Both the position numbers and the translations under genes were made by a program. Under the pieces are notes generated by a model. It was given only the letters and a program-made list of their open reading frames with translations, was not told the origin of the DNA and made no database searches. Below, piece by piece: positions 8,353 through 15,972 of a DNA stretch of 64,000 nt. Source of the stretch: Corynebacterium sp. UBA2622 (GTDB taxonomy: Bacteria; Actinomycetota; Actinomycetes; Mycobacteriales; Mycobacteriaceae); assembly GCF_002339505.1 (NCBI RefSeq), contig NZ_DDJO01000009.1, positions 24,414 to 88,413 of the forward strand, given 5' to 3'. How positions within the stretch are numbered: position 1 is the stretch's first letter; each line of letters starts with the position of its first letter.

Positions 8353-9426
8353 CTAGAGCCAGTGGTTTCGCCGGAACCACAGGTACATCGCGCCCGTGAC
8401 CACGACCATGAGGAGCAGCACCGCGGGGTAGCCCCACTTCCAGCCGAGCTCGGGCATGTACTCGAAGTTCATGCCGTAAATGCCCGCGATCATGGTGGGG
8501 GCCGCAGCCATGCCGACCACGGCCGAGATCGTGCGCATGTCGCTGTTCTGCTGCATCGAGACCTTGGCCACCGAGGCGTCCAAGAGCGAGGAGAGCCGCT
8601 CGTCGAAGCCGGAGACGTGGTCGCTGACGATCATCGCGTTGTCCTGCACGTCGCGAATGTAGGAGCGCAGCGTCTTGCGCAGCATGTCCTTGTTGTTAAG
8701 CAGCCCGTTGCGCAGCGCCGGCCCGAGGGGATCGATGGCGTGGCGCATCTCGAGCACCTCACGTTTGTACATGTAGATCTTGTCGATGTTGATCGACCGG
8801 CGCGGCGTGAACACCTCGTTTTCGAGGTCGTCGACGTCCCGGCTCAGGGCCTGGGCGACGCGGAGGTAGTTGTCCACCACGTAGTCCGAGATCTTCCACG
8901 CCACGGCGGGCGGCCCCAGGATGGCCAGCTCCTCGTCCTCCTCCAGCTGCGCGGAAAGGTCGGGGAGCGGTGCCTTGTGGCGGATGGTGATGGCGAATTT
9001 CGGCCCGATGACAATCTGCACCTCACCGGTGGAAATGATCTCGCGGGCGTCAAGGACTTCCTCGTCATCGCGGTAGTAGACCGACCGTACGACCATGAAC
9101 AGCTGGTCGTCGTAGCGCTCGACCTTGGGGCGCTGGTGGGCGTCGATGATGTCGTCGACGATCAGCTCGTGCAGGTCGAAAATCTCCCGGAGCCGCTCCA
9201 TTTGAGCGTTTGTCGGTTCCCTCAGGGACAGCCAGACGAAAGCGTTGTCGTGCTGGCGGGCGATTTCGAGGGAGTGGGTGATCCGGGCCTCGCCCGGAAG
9301 GCGCTTCCCGTCCACGAAGACGCGGCAAAAGTCGGTGGAGCGCTCGATGGGGACGGGCACCGTGGGGGCTGTGGACTCCGCGGGTCGCTTGATGCGCTGA
9401 CGCGGCAGCGGGATGAGTGGCGGCAT
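8353..9426 (-). CDS. corA: CorA family Mg2+/Co2+ transporter
   Basis: 357 residues. A long acidic cytoplasmic N-terminal domain is followed by two C-terminal transmembrane helices; the selectivity motif YGMNF lies at the end of the first, and the protein ends RRNHWL after the second. CorA forms pentameric channels for divalent cations. ATG 9426 is chosen because AGGAGGG lies 10-11 bases upstream and homology begins soon after. It follows pflA on the same strand but is separated by a 146-base gap containing a hairpin. Confidence 0.92.
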   Translation of the reverse strand: MPPLIPLPRQRIKRPAESTAPTVPVPIERSTDFCRVFVDGKRLPGEARITHSLEIARQHDNAFVWLSLREPTNAQMERLREIFDLHELIVDDIIDAHQRPKVERYDDQLFMVVRSVYYRDDEEVLDAREIISTGEVQIVIGPKFAITIRHKAPLPDLSAQLEEDEELAILGPPAVAWKISDYVVDNYLRVAQALSRDVDDLENEVFTPRRSINIDKIYMYKREVLEMRHAIDPLGPALRNGLLNNKDMLRKTLRSYIRDVQDNAMIVSDHVSGFDERLSSLLDASVAKVSMQQNSDMRTISAVVGMAAAPTMIAGIYGMNFEYMPELGWKWGYPAVLLLMVVVTGAMYLWFRRNHWL

Positions 9427-9508
9427 GATGGTGTGCCCTCCTTCCGTCCGAGCTTGGGGGTTAGCGCCCCGATCGGGGCAGGCAAGCGTGAAGACCATGG
9501 AAATACTA

Positions 9509-9559
9509 CGCCCCTTTCCCTCCCTCGCCGCAAAAAGCGGGTTGGGGCGGAAAGGGGCG
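9509..9559 (-). terminator. Long hairpin between pflA and corA
   Basis: CGCCCCTTTCC (9509-9519) and GGAAAGGGGCG (9549-9559) are perfect 11-base inverted arms with a 29-base loop. It lies just past the pflA stop on the minus strand and upstream of corA, so it may end the pfl transcript or sit in the corA leader. No T-run follows, so an intrinsic terminator is uncertain. Confidence 0.4.
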
Positions 9560-9572
9560 CGGTGCGGGGGTC

Positions 9573-10448
9573 CTAGAAGACGGTGAGCCCCCTGCGGCGG
9601 AACACGTCGCGGATGGCCTCGACTTCCTCGGGCGAGGGGGGCTTTACGCCATCCAGGTCGTAGGGCAGACCGATCTTCTTCCACTTGTCGGCCCCCATGT
9701 TGTGGAAGGGCAGGACCTCGACGCGCTCAACGTTGCTGGTCCACCGGCCGACGATGTCGGCGACGTTCTCCACGTTTTCCGGCGCGTCCGTCAGCCCGGG
9801 TACCACGACGAAGCGGATCCACACCTTCTTTCCGGCCGCGTTCAGGCGGTTGCCGAACTCGACCGTCGGGCGCAGCTCGCGGGCGGTGACGCGCTTGTAG
9901 GTGGACTCGTCGCCGGACTTGACGTCGAGGAGGAAGAGGTCGATGTTCTCCAGATCCTCCTCGGTCAGGCGCGCCCCGAGGTACCCGGAGGTGTCCACCG
10001 CGGTGCGCACCCCCGCGTCGTGCACCAGCTTGAGCAGCCGGCGCGTGAACGCGATCTGAAACAGCGGTTCGCCGCCGGAAAGTGTCAGGCCGCCCCCGGT
10101 GGCGTCGAAGACCCTCTTGTAGCGGATGACGCGCTTGGCGACATCCTCCACCCGCTCCAGGGTGCCCTCCTTCATGTCCATGGTGTCCGGGTTGTGGCAG
10201 TACTTGCAGCGCAACGGGCACCCGGACAGGAAGATGGTCATGCGCGTCCCCGGGCCGTCGACGGCCGTGACCAGCTCCCACGAGTGGACGAGCCCGATGT
10301 CACCCGTGCGCCGGGCCTCCAGCAGCTCCGGCCGGGTGATCTCGAGATCGTCCGTGGACAGGCCACCGAGACCCGCCGCGACACCGCGGTGCCTTTCACC
10401 GTGCTCGGGCTGGACAATGACCAATCCGGTTGTGCCGTCCTGCGCCAT
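9573..10448 (-). CDS. pflA: Pyruvate formate-lyase activating enzyme (radical SAM)
   Basis: 291 residues. A radical SAM enzyme that installs the glycyl radical on pyruvate formate-lyase using S-adenosylmethionine and a [4Fe-4S] cluster. The cluster-binding CxxxCxxC is C77-C81-C84 (GCPLRCKYCHNPDT), followed by GGGLTLSGGEP. The N-terminus is about 45 residues longer than in E. coli PflA; a later start is possible but the extension reads as normal coding sequence. It is third in the operon after the PFL core and the separate glycyl-radical protein, with a 63-base gap to the latter, which would be its protein substrate. Confidence 0.93.
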   Translation of the reverse strand: MAQDGTTGLVIVQPEHGERHRGVAAGLGGLSTDDLEITRPELLEARRTGDIGLVHSWELVTAVDGPGTRMTIFLSGCPLRCKYCHNPDTMDMKEGTLERVEDVAKRVIRYKRVFDATGGGLTLSGGEPLFQIAFTRRLLKLVHDAGVRTAVDTSGYLGARLTEEDLENIDLFLLDVKSGDESTYKRVTARELRPTVEFGNRLNAAGKKVWIRFVVVPGLTDAPENVENVADIVGRWTSNVERVEVLPFHNMGADKWKKIGLPYDLDGVKPPSPEEVEAIRDVFRRRGLTVF

Positions 10449-10511
10449 GCGCGTGGCACCGCCTCTCTGTGGGTTGCTGGTCTGTGGGTTGCTCGGTGGG
10501 TCCGCGCGAGT

Positions 10512-10763
10512 TTACGCGCCCTGGTGGAAGGTGCGCGAAATGACGTCGCGCTGCTGCTCTTTCGTCAGTTTGACGAAGTTCACGGCGTAGCCGGAAACAC
10601 GGACGGTGAGGTTGGGGTAGTTCTCCGGGTGCTCCATCGCGTCCTCGAGGGTGGACTCATCGAGGACGTTGATGTTGGCGTGGTAGAGGCCGGAGTCCAT
10701 GTGGTGCTCGGCGCGGGAGGCGCGCATGGCGGTGAGGCGGTCGTCGAAAGATTGTGCGGACAT
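10512..10763 (-). CDS. grcA: Stand-alone glycyl-radical domain of pyruvate formate-lyase (GrcA-like)
   Basis: 83 residues. The C-terminal ~55 residues reproduce the C-terminus of PFL (INVLDESTLEDAMEHPENYP, then RVSGYAVNF); Gly58 in RVSGYA is the radical site. The N-terminal ~24 residues have no PFL counterpart. AAGGAG lies eight bases before the ATG. E. coli GrcA (YfiD) is a spare part for oxygen-damaged full-length PFL. Here the adjacent core (10794-12926) has no glycyl domain, so this protein is probably an obligatory subunit. Core and small gene are in the same frame, separated by one TAA and ten sense codons. Confidence 0.92.
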   Translation of the reverse strand: MSAQSFDDRLTAMRASRAEHHMDSGLYHANINVLDESTLEDAMEHPENYPNLTVRVSGYAVNFVKLTKEQQRDVISRTFHQGA

Positions 10764-10793
10764 GTTGGTTACTCCTTGATTGTGGTGGGTGGG

Positions 10794-12926
10794 TTATGCG
10801 TTCTGGGTGATGGCGTCGGCGTTGTCCATGATGAAGCCGGCGTCGAGGACACCGACCAAGTTCACCACCTGCTCGTCCTTGGTGCGGCCGAGGCCGGACG
10901 GAGTGATGGTGTTCGTCAGCGAGATTCCGTCGAGGGCATCGTTGTAGTCGAGCTTGCCCACGGAGAGCATGGAGGCGACCATGCCGTGGCTGTCCGTCCC
11001 GTTCTCGGGGTTGGCGCCCGGCGCAAAGGGAGTTCCGGCCTTGTGCCCGGAGGGGAATGAGCCGGTGGCCTTGCCGTAGACCACGTTGGAGGTGATGGTC
11101 AGCACCGACTGGGTCGGAATGGCGTCGCGGTACATCGGTATGGACTTGATCTTCTCCATGATGGTGTGGACGATCGTCGCGGCGATGTCGTCGGCGCGGT
11201 CGTCGTCGTTGCCGTAGAAGGGGAAGTCACCCTCGGTGATGTAGTCCACGACCAGCCCCGTCTCGTCCCGCACCGGTGTGACGGTGGCGTACTTGATGGC
11301 GGAGAGGGAGTCCGCCACGATGGACAGGCCTGCGATGCCGCAACCCATGGTGCGCACGATGTCGGAGTCGTGCAGCGCCATCTCGATGGACTCGTAGGCG
11401 TACTTGTCGTGGCTGTAGTGGATGATGTTGAGCGCCTCGACGTAGGTCCCGATGACCCAGTCGAGCATGAGCTCGTACTTCTCCCACACCTCGTCGAAGT
11501 CGAGCGGCCCGTCGCCCTCGATGGGGGTGTGGCCCTGCGTGACCTGCTTGCCGGTCACCTCGTCGCGGCCGCCGTTGATGGCGTAGAGCAGGGACTTCGC
11601 GGCGTTGACGCGGGCGCCGAAGAACTGCATCTGCTTGCCCACCTTCATGGGGGACACGCAGCACGCGATGGCGGCGTCGTCGCCCCACTTGTCCCGGATC
11701 TGCTTGTCCGACTCGTACTGCAGCGAGGAGGTCTCGATAGAGATCGCGGCGCAGAATTCCTTGTACCCCTCGGGAAGGGTCGGGTCCCAGAAGATCGTGA
11801 TGTTGGGCTCGGGGGCCGGGCCGAGGTTGCGCAGCGTCTGCAGCAGGCGGAAGGACGTCTTGGTCACCTGGTGGCGCCCGTCCTCGGAGAAACCGGCGTC
11901 GGACCAGGTGGCCCAGTACGGGTCACCGGAGAAAATTTGGTCGTAGTCCTCGGTGCGCAGGAACCGGACGATGCGCAGCTTGATGATCAGCGCGTCGATG
12001 ATCTCCTGCGCGTCGGTCTCCGTCAGTTCACCGCGGGCGAGGTCCCGCTCGAAGTAGATGTCGAAGAAGGGGGAGAGACGCCCGATGGACATGGCGGCAC
12101 CGTCCTGGCTCTTCACCGACGCGAGGTAGCCGAAGTAGGTCCACTGCACGGCCTCGCGCGCGGTCCGCGCGGGCCCCGAGATGTCGAACCCGTAGGACTC
12201 GGCCATCCTCTTCAGCTTCTTCAGCGCCTTGATCTGCTCGGAGTGTTCCTCGCGGTAACGCGCCCAGTGCTCCGAGAAGGGCTGGTCAATGTGGGCATCC
12301 TTGGCGGCCTGCTTTTCGGCGATGAGCTTGTCGACGCCGTACAGCGCCACGCGCCGGTAATCGCCGATAATGCGCCCGCGGCCGTACGCGTCGGGCAGGC
12401 CGGTGATGATGTGGGAGGAGCGCGCCGCGCGGATGCGGGGCGTGTAGATGTCGAAGACGGCGTCGTTGTGGGTCTTCCGGTAGGTGGTGTAGACCTTCTT
12501 GATCTCCGGGTTGATCTCCTTGCCTGCCTCCTTGATGGCCTGCTCCACCATCCGCCAGCCGCCGTTGGGCATCATGGCGCGCTTGGTCGGGACGTCGGTC
12601 TGCAGGCCCACGATGACGTCGTCGTCCGGGGAGATGTAGCCCGCCGGGAAGGCGTCGATGTCGGCCGGGGTGTTGGTATCGACATCGTAGACGCGGCGCT
12701 CGCGCTCCACCGACAGGTAGGTGGAGTCGAGGTGGTTCCACAGGTCGCGCGTCTTCTGCGTCGGCCCGGAGAGGAAGGAGGCGTCGCCGTCGTAGGGCGT
12801 GTAATTGCGCTGGATGAAGTCGCGGACGTTGATCGAGTCCATCCAGGGGCCGGGGGTGAAACCCTCCCAGGCATCCCGGGCCTCGGGCGCCTGCTGGCGC
12901 GGTGTGTCCGTGTCTGTTTCTGTCAC
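10794..12926 (-). CDS. pflB: Pyruvate formate-lyase core subunit lacking the glycyl-radical domain
   Basis: 710 residues (E. coli PflB has 760). PFL converts pyruvate and CoA to acetyl-CoA and formate without oxygen. The barrel is intact and the catalytic cysteines are C422-C423 in IACCVSPM. The protein stops shortly after DALDGISLTNT...VNLVGVLDAGF, exactly where the glycyl-radical segment should follow, and ends in a short unrelated tail (IMDNADAITQNA). The radical Gly is supplied by the next gene. GTG start at 12926 (VTETDTDTPRQQ) is chosen from homology and an AAAGGA about 12 bases upstream; the open frame further upstream is not protein-like. First gene of the pflB-grcA-pflA operon. Confidence 0.94.
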   Translation of the reverse strand: MTETDTDTPRQQAPEARDAWEGFTPGPWMDSINVRDFIQRNYTPYDGDASFLSGPTQKTRDLWNHLDSTYLSVERERRVYDVDTNTPADIDAFPAGYISPDDDVIVGLQTDVPTKRAMMPNGGWRMVEQAIKEAGKEINPEIKKVYTTYRKTHNDAVFDIYTPRIRAARSSHIITGLPDAYGRGRIIGDYRRVALYGVDKLIAEKQAAKDAHIDQPFSEHWARYREEHSEQIKALKKLKRMAESYGFDISGPARTAREAVQWTYFGYLASVKSQDGAAMSIGRLSPFFDIYFERDLARGELTETDAQEIIDALIIKLRIVRFLRTEDYDQIFSGDPYWATWSDAGFSEDGRHQVTKTSFRLLQTLRNLGPAPEPNITIFWDPTLPEGYKEFCAAISIETSSLQYESDKQIRDKWGDDAAIACCVSPMKVGKQMQFFGARVNAAKSLLYAINGGRDEVTGKQVTQGHTPIEGDGPLDFDEVWEKYELMLDWVIGTYVEALNIIHYSHDKYAYESIEMALHDSDIVRTMGCGIAGLSIVADSLSAIKYATVTPVRDETGLVVDYITEGDFPFYGNDDDRADDIAATIVHTIMEKIKSIPMYRDAIPTQSVLTITSNVVYGKATGSFPSGHKAGTPFAPGANPENGTDSHGMVASMLSVGKLDYNDALDGISLTNTITPSGLGRTKDEQVVNLVGVLDAGFIMDNADAITQNA

Positions 12927-12970
12927 TGGGTGTGTCGTCCTTTCCACTTTGAGAATCCGGAAGTGGCGGG

Positions 12971-12987
12971 CACCCGGCGGGCGGGTG
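12971..12987. promoter_or_regulatory. Inverted repeat in the pfl operon leader
   Basis: CACCCG-N5-CGGGTG lies 45 bases upstream of the pflB start in the 211-base gap to ndh. It could be an operator or a leader hairpin; no known regulator consensus was recognised. A -10-like TACACT on the minus strand lies further upstream, near 13051-13056. Confidence 0.3.
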
Positions 12988-13095
12988 ACCCAACTTTTCT
13001 CGCAGTCAGAACCCCGCGGGAACGGGAAGGTGACAACCACTTCTCCTCCCAGTGTAGGACTGTGGTTTTCCATCTGCCAGGCGGGCGGGCACGCG

Positions 13096-13126
13096 AAAAC
13101 CCGGCTCCGGGGTCCGGAACCGGGTT
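13096..13126 (-). terminator. Rho-independent terminator downstream of ndh
   Basis: On the minus strand AACCCGG (13126-13120) pairs with CCGGGTT (13104-13098), extended by an inner TCCGG/CCGGA pairing, and is followed by TT. It begins 11 bases after the ndh stop and separates ndh from the pfl operon. Confidence 0.75.
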
Positions 13127-13137
13127 GGGGCGGGGGA

Positions 13138-14538
13138 CTAGTTCTCGCCGTTGGTGTCGCGGGTCTCGTCGAGGGTGCGGGACTCGTCGGCGGAGAGCTT
13201 GCCCAGCTTCTCCAGGGCCGTGCGGCCGTGCATCTGCTGCAGGGTGGTGGCCAGGTTGTAGCGCTTCGGGCTGAGCGCGTTGAGGGTCCACGTGAACATG
13301 GAGACGAGGCGGTTGCGGGCGCCAACCAGGAAGGACACGTGGACGAGGAGCCACATGACCCAGCCGAGGAAGCCGGCGATCTCGACCTTGCCCATCTTCA
13401 CCACGGCGTTGAAGCGGGAGACGATGGCCATGGACCCCTTGTCGAAGTACTGGAAGGCATCGCGGTCGGCGGGAGCGACATCGTTCTCGACCTGCTCCTT
13501 GATGATCTTGCCCACATATTCACCGGACTGGATGGCCACCTGGGCCACACCGGGGAGACGGTCGCGGCTCATCATGTCGCCGATGACGAAGACGTTGGAC
13601 TTGTCGCCCACGGTCAGGTCGGCGTTGACCGGGACCTTGCCGTTGCGCTCGGCCTCGACACCGACCTGCTCAGCAACGAGCTTGCCCAGCGGGGAGGCCT
13701 GGACGCCGGCGGACCAGATCTTGGTCTTGGACTCCAGGGTGGTTTCCTGGCCGGACTTGGTGTCCTTGTAGGTCACGGTGTCGGCATCCACGTTGGTCAC
13801 CATCGCGTTGAGCACGACGGTGACGCCCTTCTTCTCCAGCTCGCGCTGCGCCTTCTTGCCGAGGCGCTTGCCGAAGGGGGGAAGCACCTGGGGGAGGCCG
13901 TCGATAAGCACGATCTTGGCCTGGGCGGGGACGAAGTTGGAGTACTGCCCGTCGAAGGAGCGGTGGGCCATCTCCGCGATCTGCCCGGCGAGCTCGACAC
14001 CGGTGGGGCCCGCGCCGACGATGACGAAGGTGAGGTGGCGATCGCGCTCCTCGGCGGTCTCGGCCAGTTCGGCGCGCTCGAAGGCGGTGATGAGGCGGGC
14101 GCGGATCTCGAGGGCGTTGTCGAGCGTCTTCAGGCCGGGGGCGAACTCGGCGAACTGGTCGTTGCCGAAGTAGGACTGGCCCGCGCCGGCGGCGACGATG
14201 AGGGAGTCGTAGGCGAGCTCGCGCGAGTACTCGCCCTCGCTGAAGGCCACGGTCTGGGCGTCGACGTCGATGTCGGTGACGTTACCGCGCACGACGGAGA
14301 CGTTGTCCTGGTCGGCGAGGATCTGGTGGACCGAGGTCGCGATCTCGCCGGTGGACAACAGGCCGGTGGCCACCTGGTAGAGAAGAGGCGCGAAGAGGTG
14401 GTGGTTCGTGCGGTTAACGAGAGTGATATCCACATCGGCGTCCGCCAGCTCGCGGGCCGCGAACATGCCGCCGAAACCGGCGCCGATGATCACTACATGG
14501 TGGCGGTTGCCCGCCGGGCGTACGGCCGAATCAGCCAT
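13138..14538 (-). CDS. ndh: Type II NADH dehydrogenase (NADH:menaquinone oxidoreductase)
   Basis: 466 residues. A single-subunit, non-proton-pumping flavoprotein passing electrons from NADH to menaquinone at the membrane. Two dinucleotide-binding motifs are seen: VVIIGAGFGG near the N-terminus for FAD and VIVGAGPTGVELAG near 165-180 for NADH, plus the C-terminal FAD motif NVFVIGDMM and a hydrophobic WVMWLLVHVSFLVG segment for membrane contact. ATG 14538 (MADSAVRP) is chosen over an ATG eight codons upstream because AAGGAG ends nine bases before it. It lies upstream of the pfl operon but is separated from it by a terminator. Confidence 0.95.
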   Translation of the reverse strand: MADSAVRPAGNRHHVVIIGAGFGGMFAARELADADVDITLVNRTNHHLFAPLLYQVATGLLSTGEIATSVHQILADQDNVSVVRGNVTDIDVDAQTVAFSEGEYSRELAYDSLIVAAGAGQSYFGNDQFAEFAPGLKTLDNALEIRARLITAFERAELAETAEERDRHLTFVIVGAGPTGVELAGQIAEMAHRSFDGQYSNFVPAQAKIVLIDGLPQVLPPFGKRLGKKAQRELEKKGVTVVLNAMVTNVDADTVTYKDTKSGQETTLESKTKIWSAGVQASPLGKLVAEQVGVEAERNGKVPVNADLTVGDKSNVFVIGDMMSRDRLPGVAQVAIQSGEYVGKIIKEQVENDVAPADRDAFQYFDKGSMAIVSRFNAVVKMGKVEIAGFLGWVMWLLVHVSFLVGARNRLVSMFTWTLNALSPKRYNLATTLQQMHGRTALEKLGKLSADESRTLDETRDTNGEN

Positions 14539-14655
14539 GGATGTTGTCTCCTTGATCGTCAAGTACTAGATCTGCCGGGACCATCCTACGCCCCGGGTGG
14601 AAATCGTCTATTCCTGGCCCCGACGTGCCTCACCGACCCGCGGCCGGGCGGGGTT

Positions 14656-14667
14656 TATGGTGGTTGC
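14656..14667 (+). promoter_or_regulatory. -10 element of the CFA-synthase-like gene, leaderless
   Basis: TATGGT at 14656-14661 is followed by six bases and the GTG start at 14668. No Shine-Dalgarno sequence is present in that space. Confidence 0.45.
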
Positions 14668-15972
14668 GTGGTTTCTGCGCGCCTGTCCTCCCCGCACCTG
14701 ACCGCCGTCGACGAGGCGGCGTGGCCCGGTGTGGCGACGGTGCCCTCGGGGTGGATGGCGGGTGTGAAGGCGCGGGCGGCGGAGAGGGCCTTCGCGAAGG
14801 CCTGCGCCCAGGCCGGCATCGAGCTGGATCCCGAAGCCGGGGCGGATGTCGTGGTGGAGCGCGCCGAGCTGTTTGCCCGGATCGGGGAGAGCGGCTGGGT
14901 GGGGCTCGCGGAGGGGTACATGGCGGGAGAGTGGTCGACGGGGAGCACGGATTCGCTTGTCGACGTCCTCGCGTCCCTCATCTCCGCCGGCTACCGCCCG
15001 CGGAACACGGCCAAGGCCGGGTTCGCCGAGAGTGCGGGGGGCGACGTGCCCCCGGAGCTGGTGCAGCACTACGCCGGTGACGGAATGAGCGCGTTCACCG
15101 GCCACTTCGCCACCGGCGTGCCCACGACGGAGCGCACACGGGTGAAGTCCTTTGCCCCGGGGGCGGGGAGGGGCAACAGGCCCGCCGCCCACTTCGTCGA
15201 TGTGACCTCCATCGGCGCGCCCCTGGAGGCGGGACGCGAGGACCTCGCCCACGCGCAGCACCGAACGGTGGAGATGCTCCTCGACTCGAGCTCCGCCGGC
15301 CCCGGAACGCACCTGGTGGAGTACCCGGCCTCCGGCGGGGCGGTGGCCATCGAGGCTGCCCGGCGGCGCGCCACGGTGGACTGCATCACACCCGACCCCG
15401 GCACCGCCCGGGCCCTCGAGGAGAGGCTGACCCTCGCCGGGGTGCGCGACGCCGTCCGCGTTGAGCGCGACGCCGCAGCCGGCACGAGGCGGCGGGGCTA
15501 CTACGACGCGGCAGTGTCGGTGGAGAAGCTCGAGACCCTCGCCCCGCGCGACAAAACCCGGTACCTGGCCATCCTGGGCAACCTGCTCGAGCCGGGAGGG
15601 CGCGCGGTCCTGCAGACTGTCACGCGGACGGGGGCCTACAACGCCGCCGCCGATGCCGCGGTGGAAAGCATGCGGGCCTATGTCTGGCCGGGCCTGAGCT
15701 TCTCGACGCCCGAGGAAATCGCCCGGATGATCGATCGCGGCACGGGCCTCCGCGTGATCGGGGAGACCCACGCCCCGGACCACCTCGCGGCGTCGCTGCG
15801 GCTGCAGCGCCTGACGTTTGACACGCATCTGCGGGAGGCGGCCGCGGACGGCTTCGACGTGGTGTATCGCCGCCTGTGGCAGTGGCAGTTCGCGTTACGC
15901 GAGGCGCTGGCGCGGTGCGCGATGACCGACCTGGTCCAGCTCACCTTCGCACCGCGCAGCCGGCACCGTTAG
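14668..15972 (+). CDS. Cyclopropane-fatty-acid-synthase-like protein with degenerate SAM site
   Basis: 434 residues. Overall layout resembles cyclopropane/mycolic acid methyltransferases: an N-terminal lipid-binding region with WVGLAEGYMAGEW (about 72-90), a central Rossmann-like domain, and a C-terminal lipid-facing region ending VQLTFAPR. However the SAM-binding glycine motif, usually LxIGCGWG, is LVEYPASGG (216-224), and the active-site SxGMFEHVG segment is reduced to AVSVEKLETL. It may be a non-catalytic paralogue or use another chemistry. GTG start at 14668. It overlaps the convergent epimerase by four bases. Confidence 0.7.
   Translation: MVSARLSSPHLTAVDEAAWPGVATVPSGWMAGVKARAAERAFAKACAQAGIELDPEAGADVVVERAELFARIGESGWVGLAEGYMAGEWSTGSTDSLVDVLASLISAGYRPRNTAKAGFAESAGGDVPPELVQHYAGDGMSAFTGHFATGVPTTERTRVKSFAPGAGRGNRPAAHFVDVTSIGAPLEAGREDLAHAQHRTVEMLLDSSSAGPGTHLVEYPASGGAVAIEAARRRATVDCITPDPGTARALEERLTLAGVRDAVRVERDAAAGTRRRGYYDAAVSVEKLETLAPRDKTRYLAILGNLLEPGGRAVLQTVTRTGAYNAAADAAVESMRAYVWPGLSFSTPEEIARMIDRGTGLRVIGETHAPDHLAASLRLQRLTFDTHLREAAADGFDVVYRRLWQWQFALREALARCAMTDLVQLTFAPRSRHR

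Noticed and set aside
10764..10796. Simple frameshift or sequencing error as explanation for the split PFL
   Set aside because: The two parts are already in the same frame, the small gene has its own ribosome binding site, and both sides carry unique segments absent from fused PFL, so a single-base error does not explain it.
12927..14667. Long open plus-strand frame running from about 12805 through ndh into the CFA-like gene
   Set aside because: It is antisense to pflB and ndh, which are unmistakable by motif, and has low-complexity translation. Only the part from 14668 is coding.
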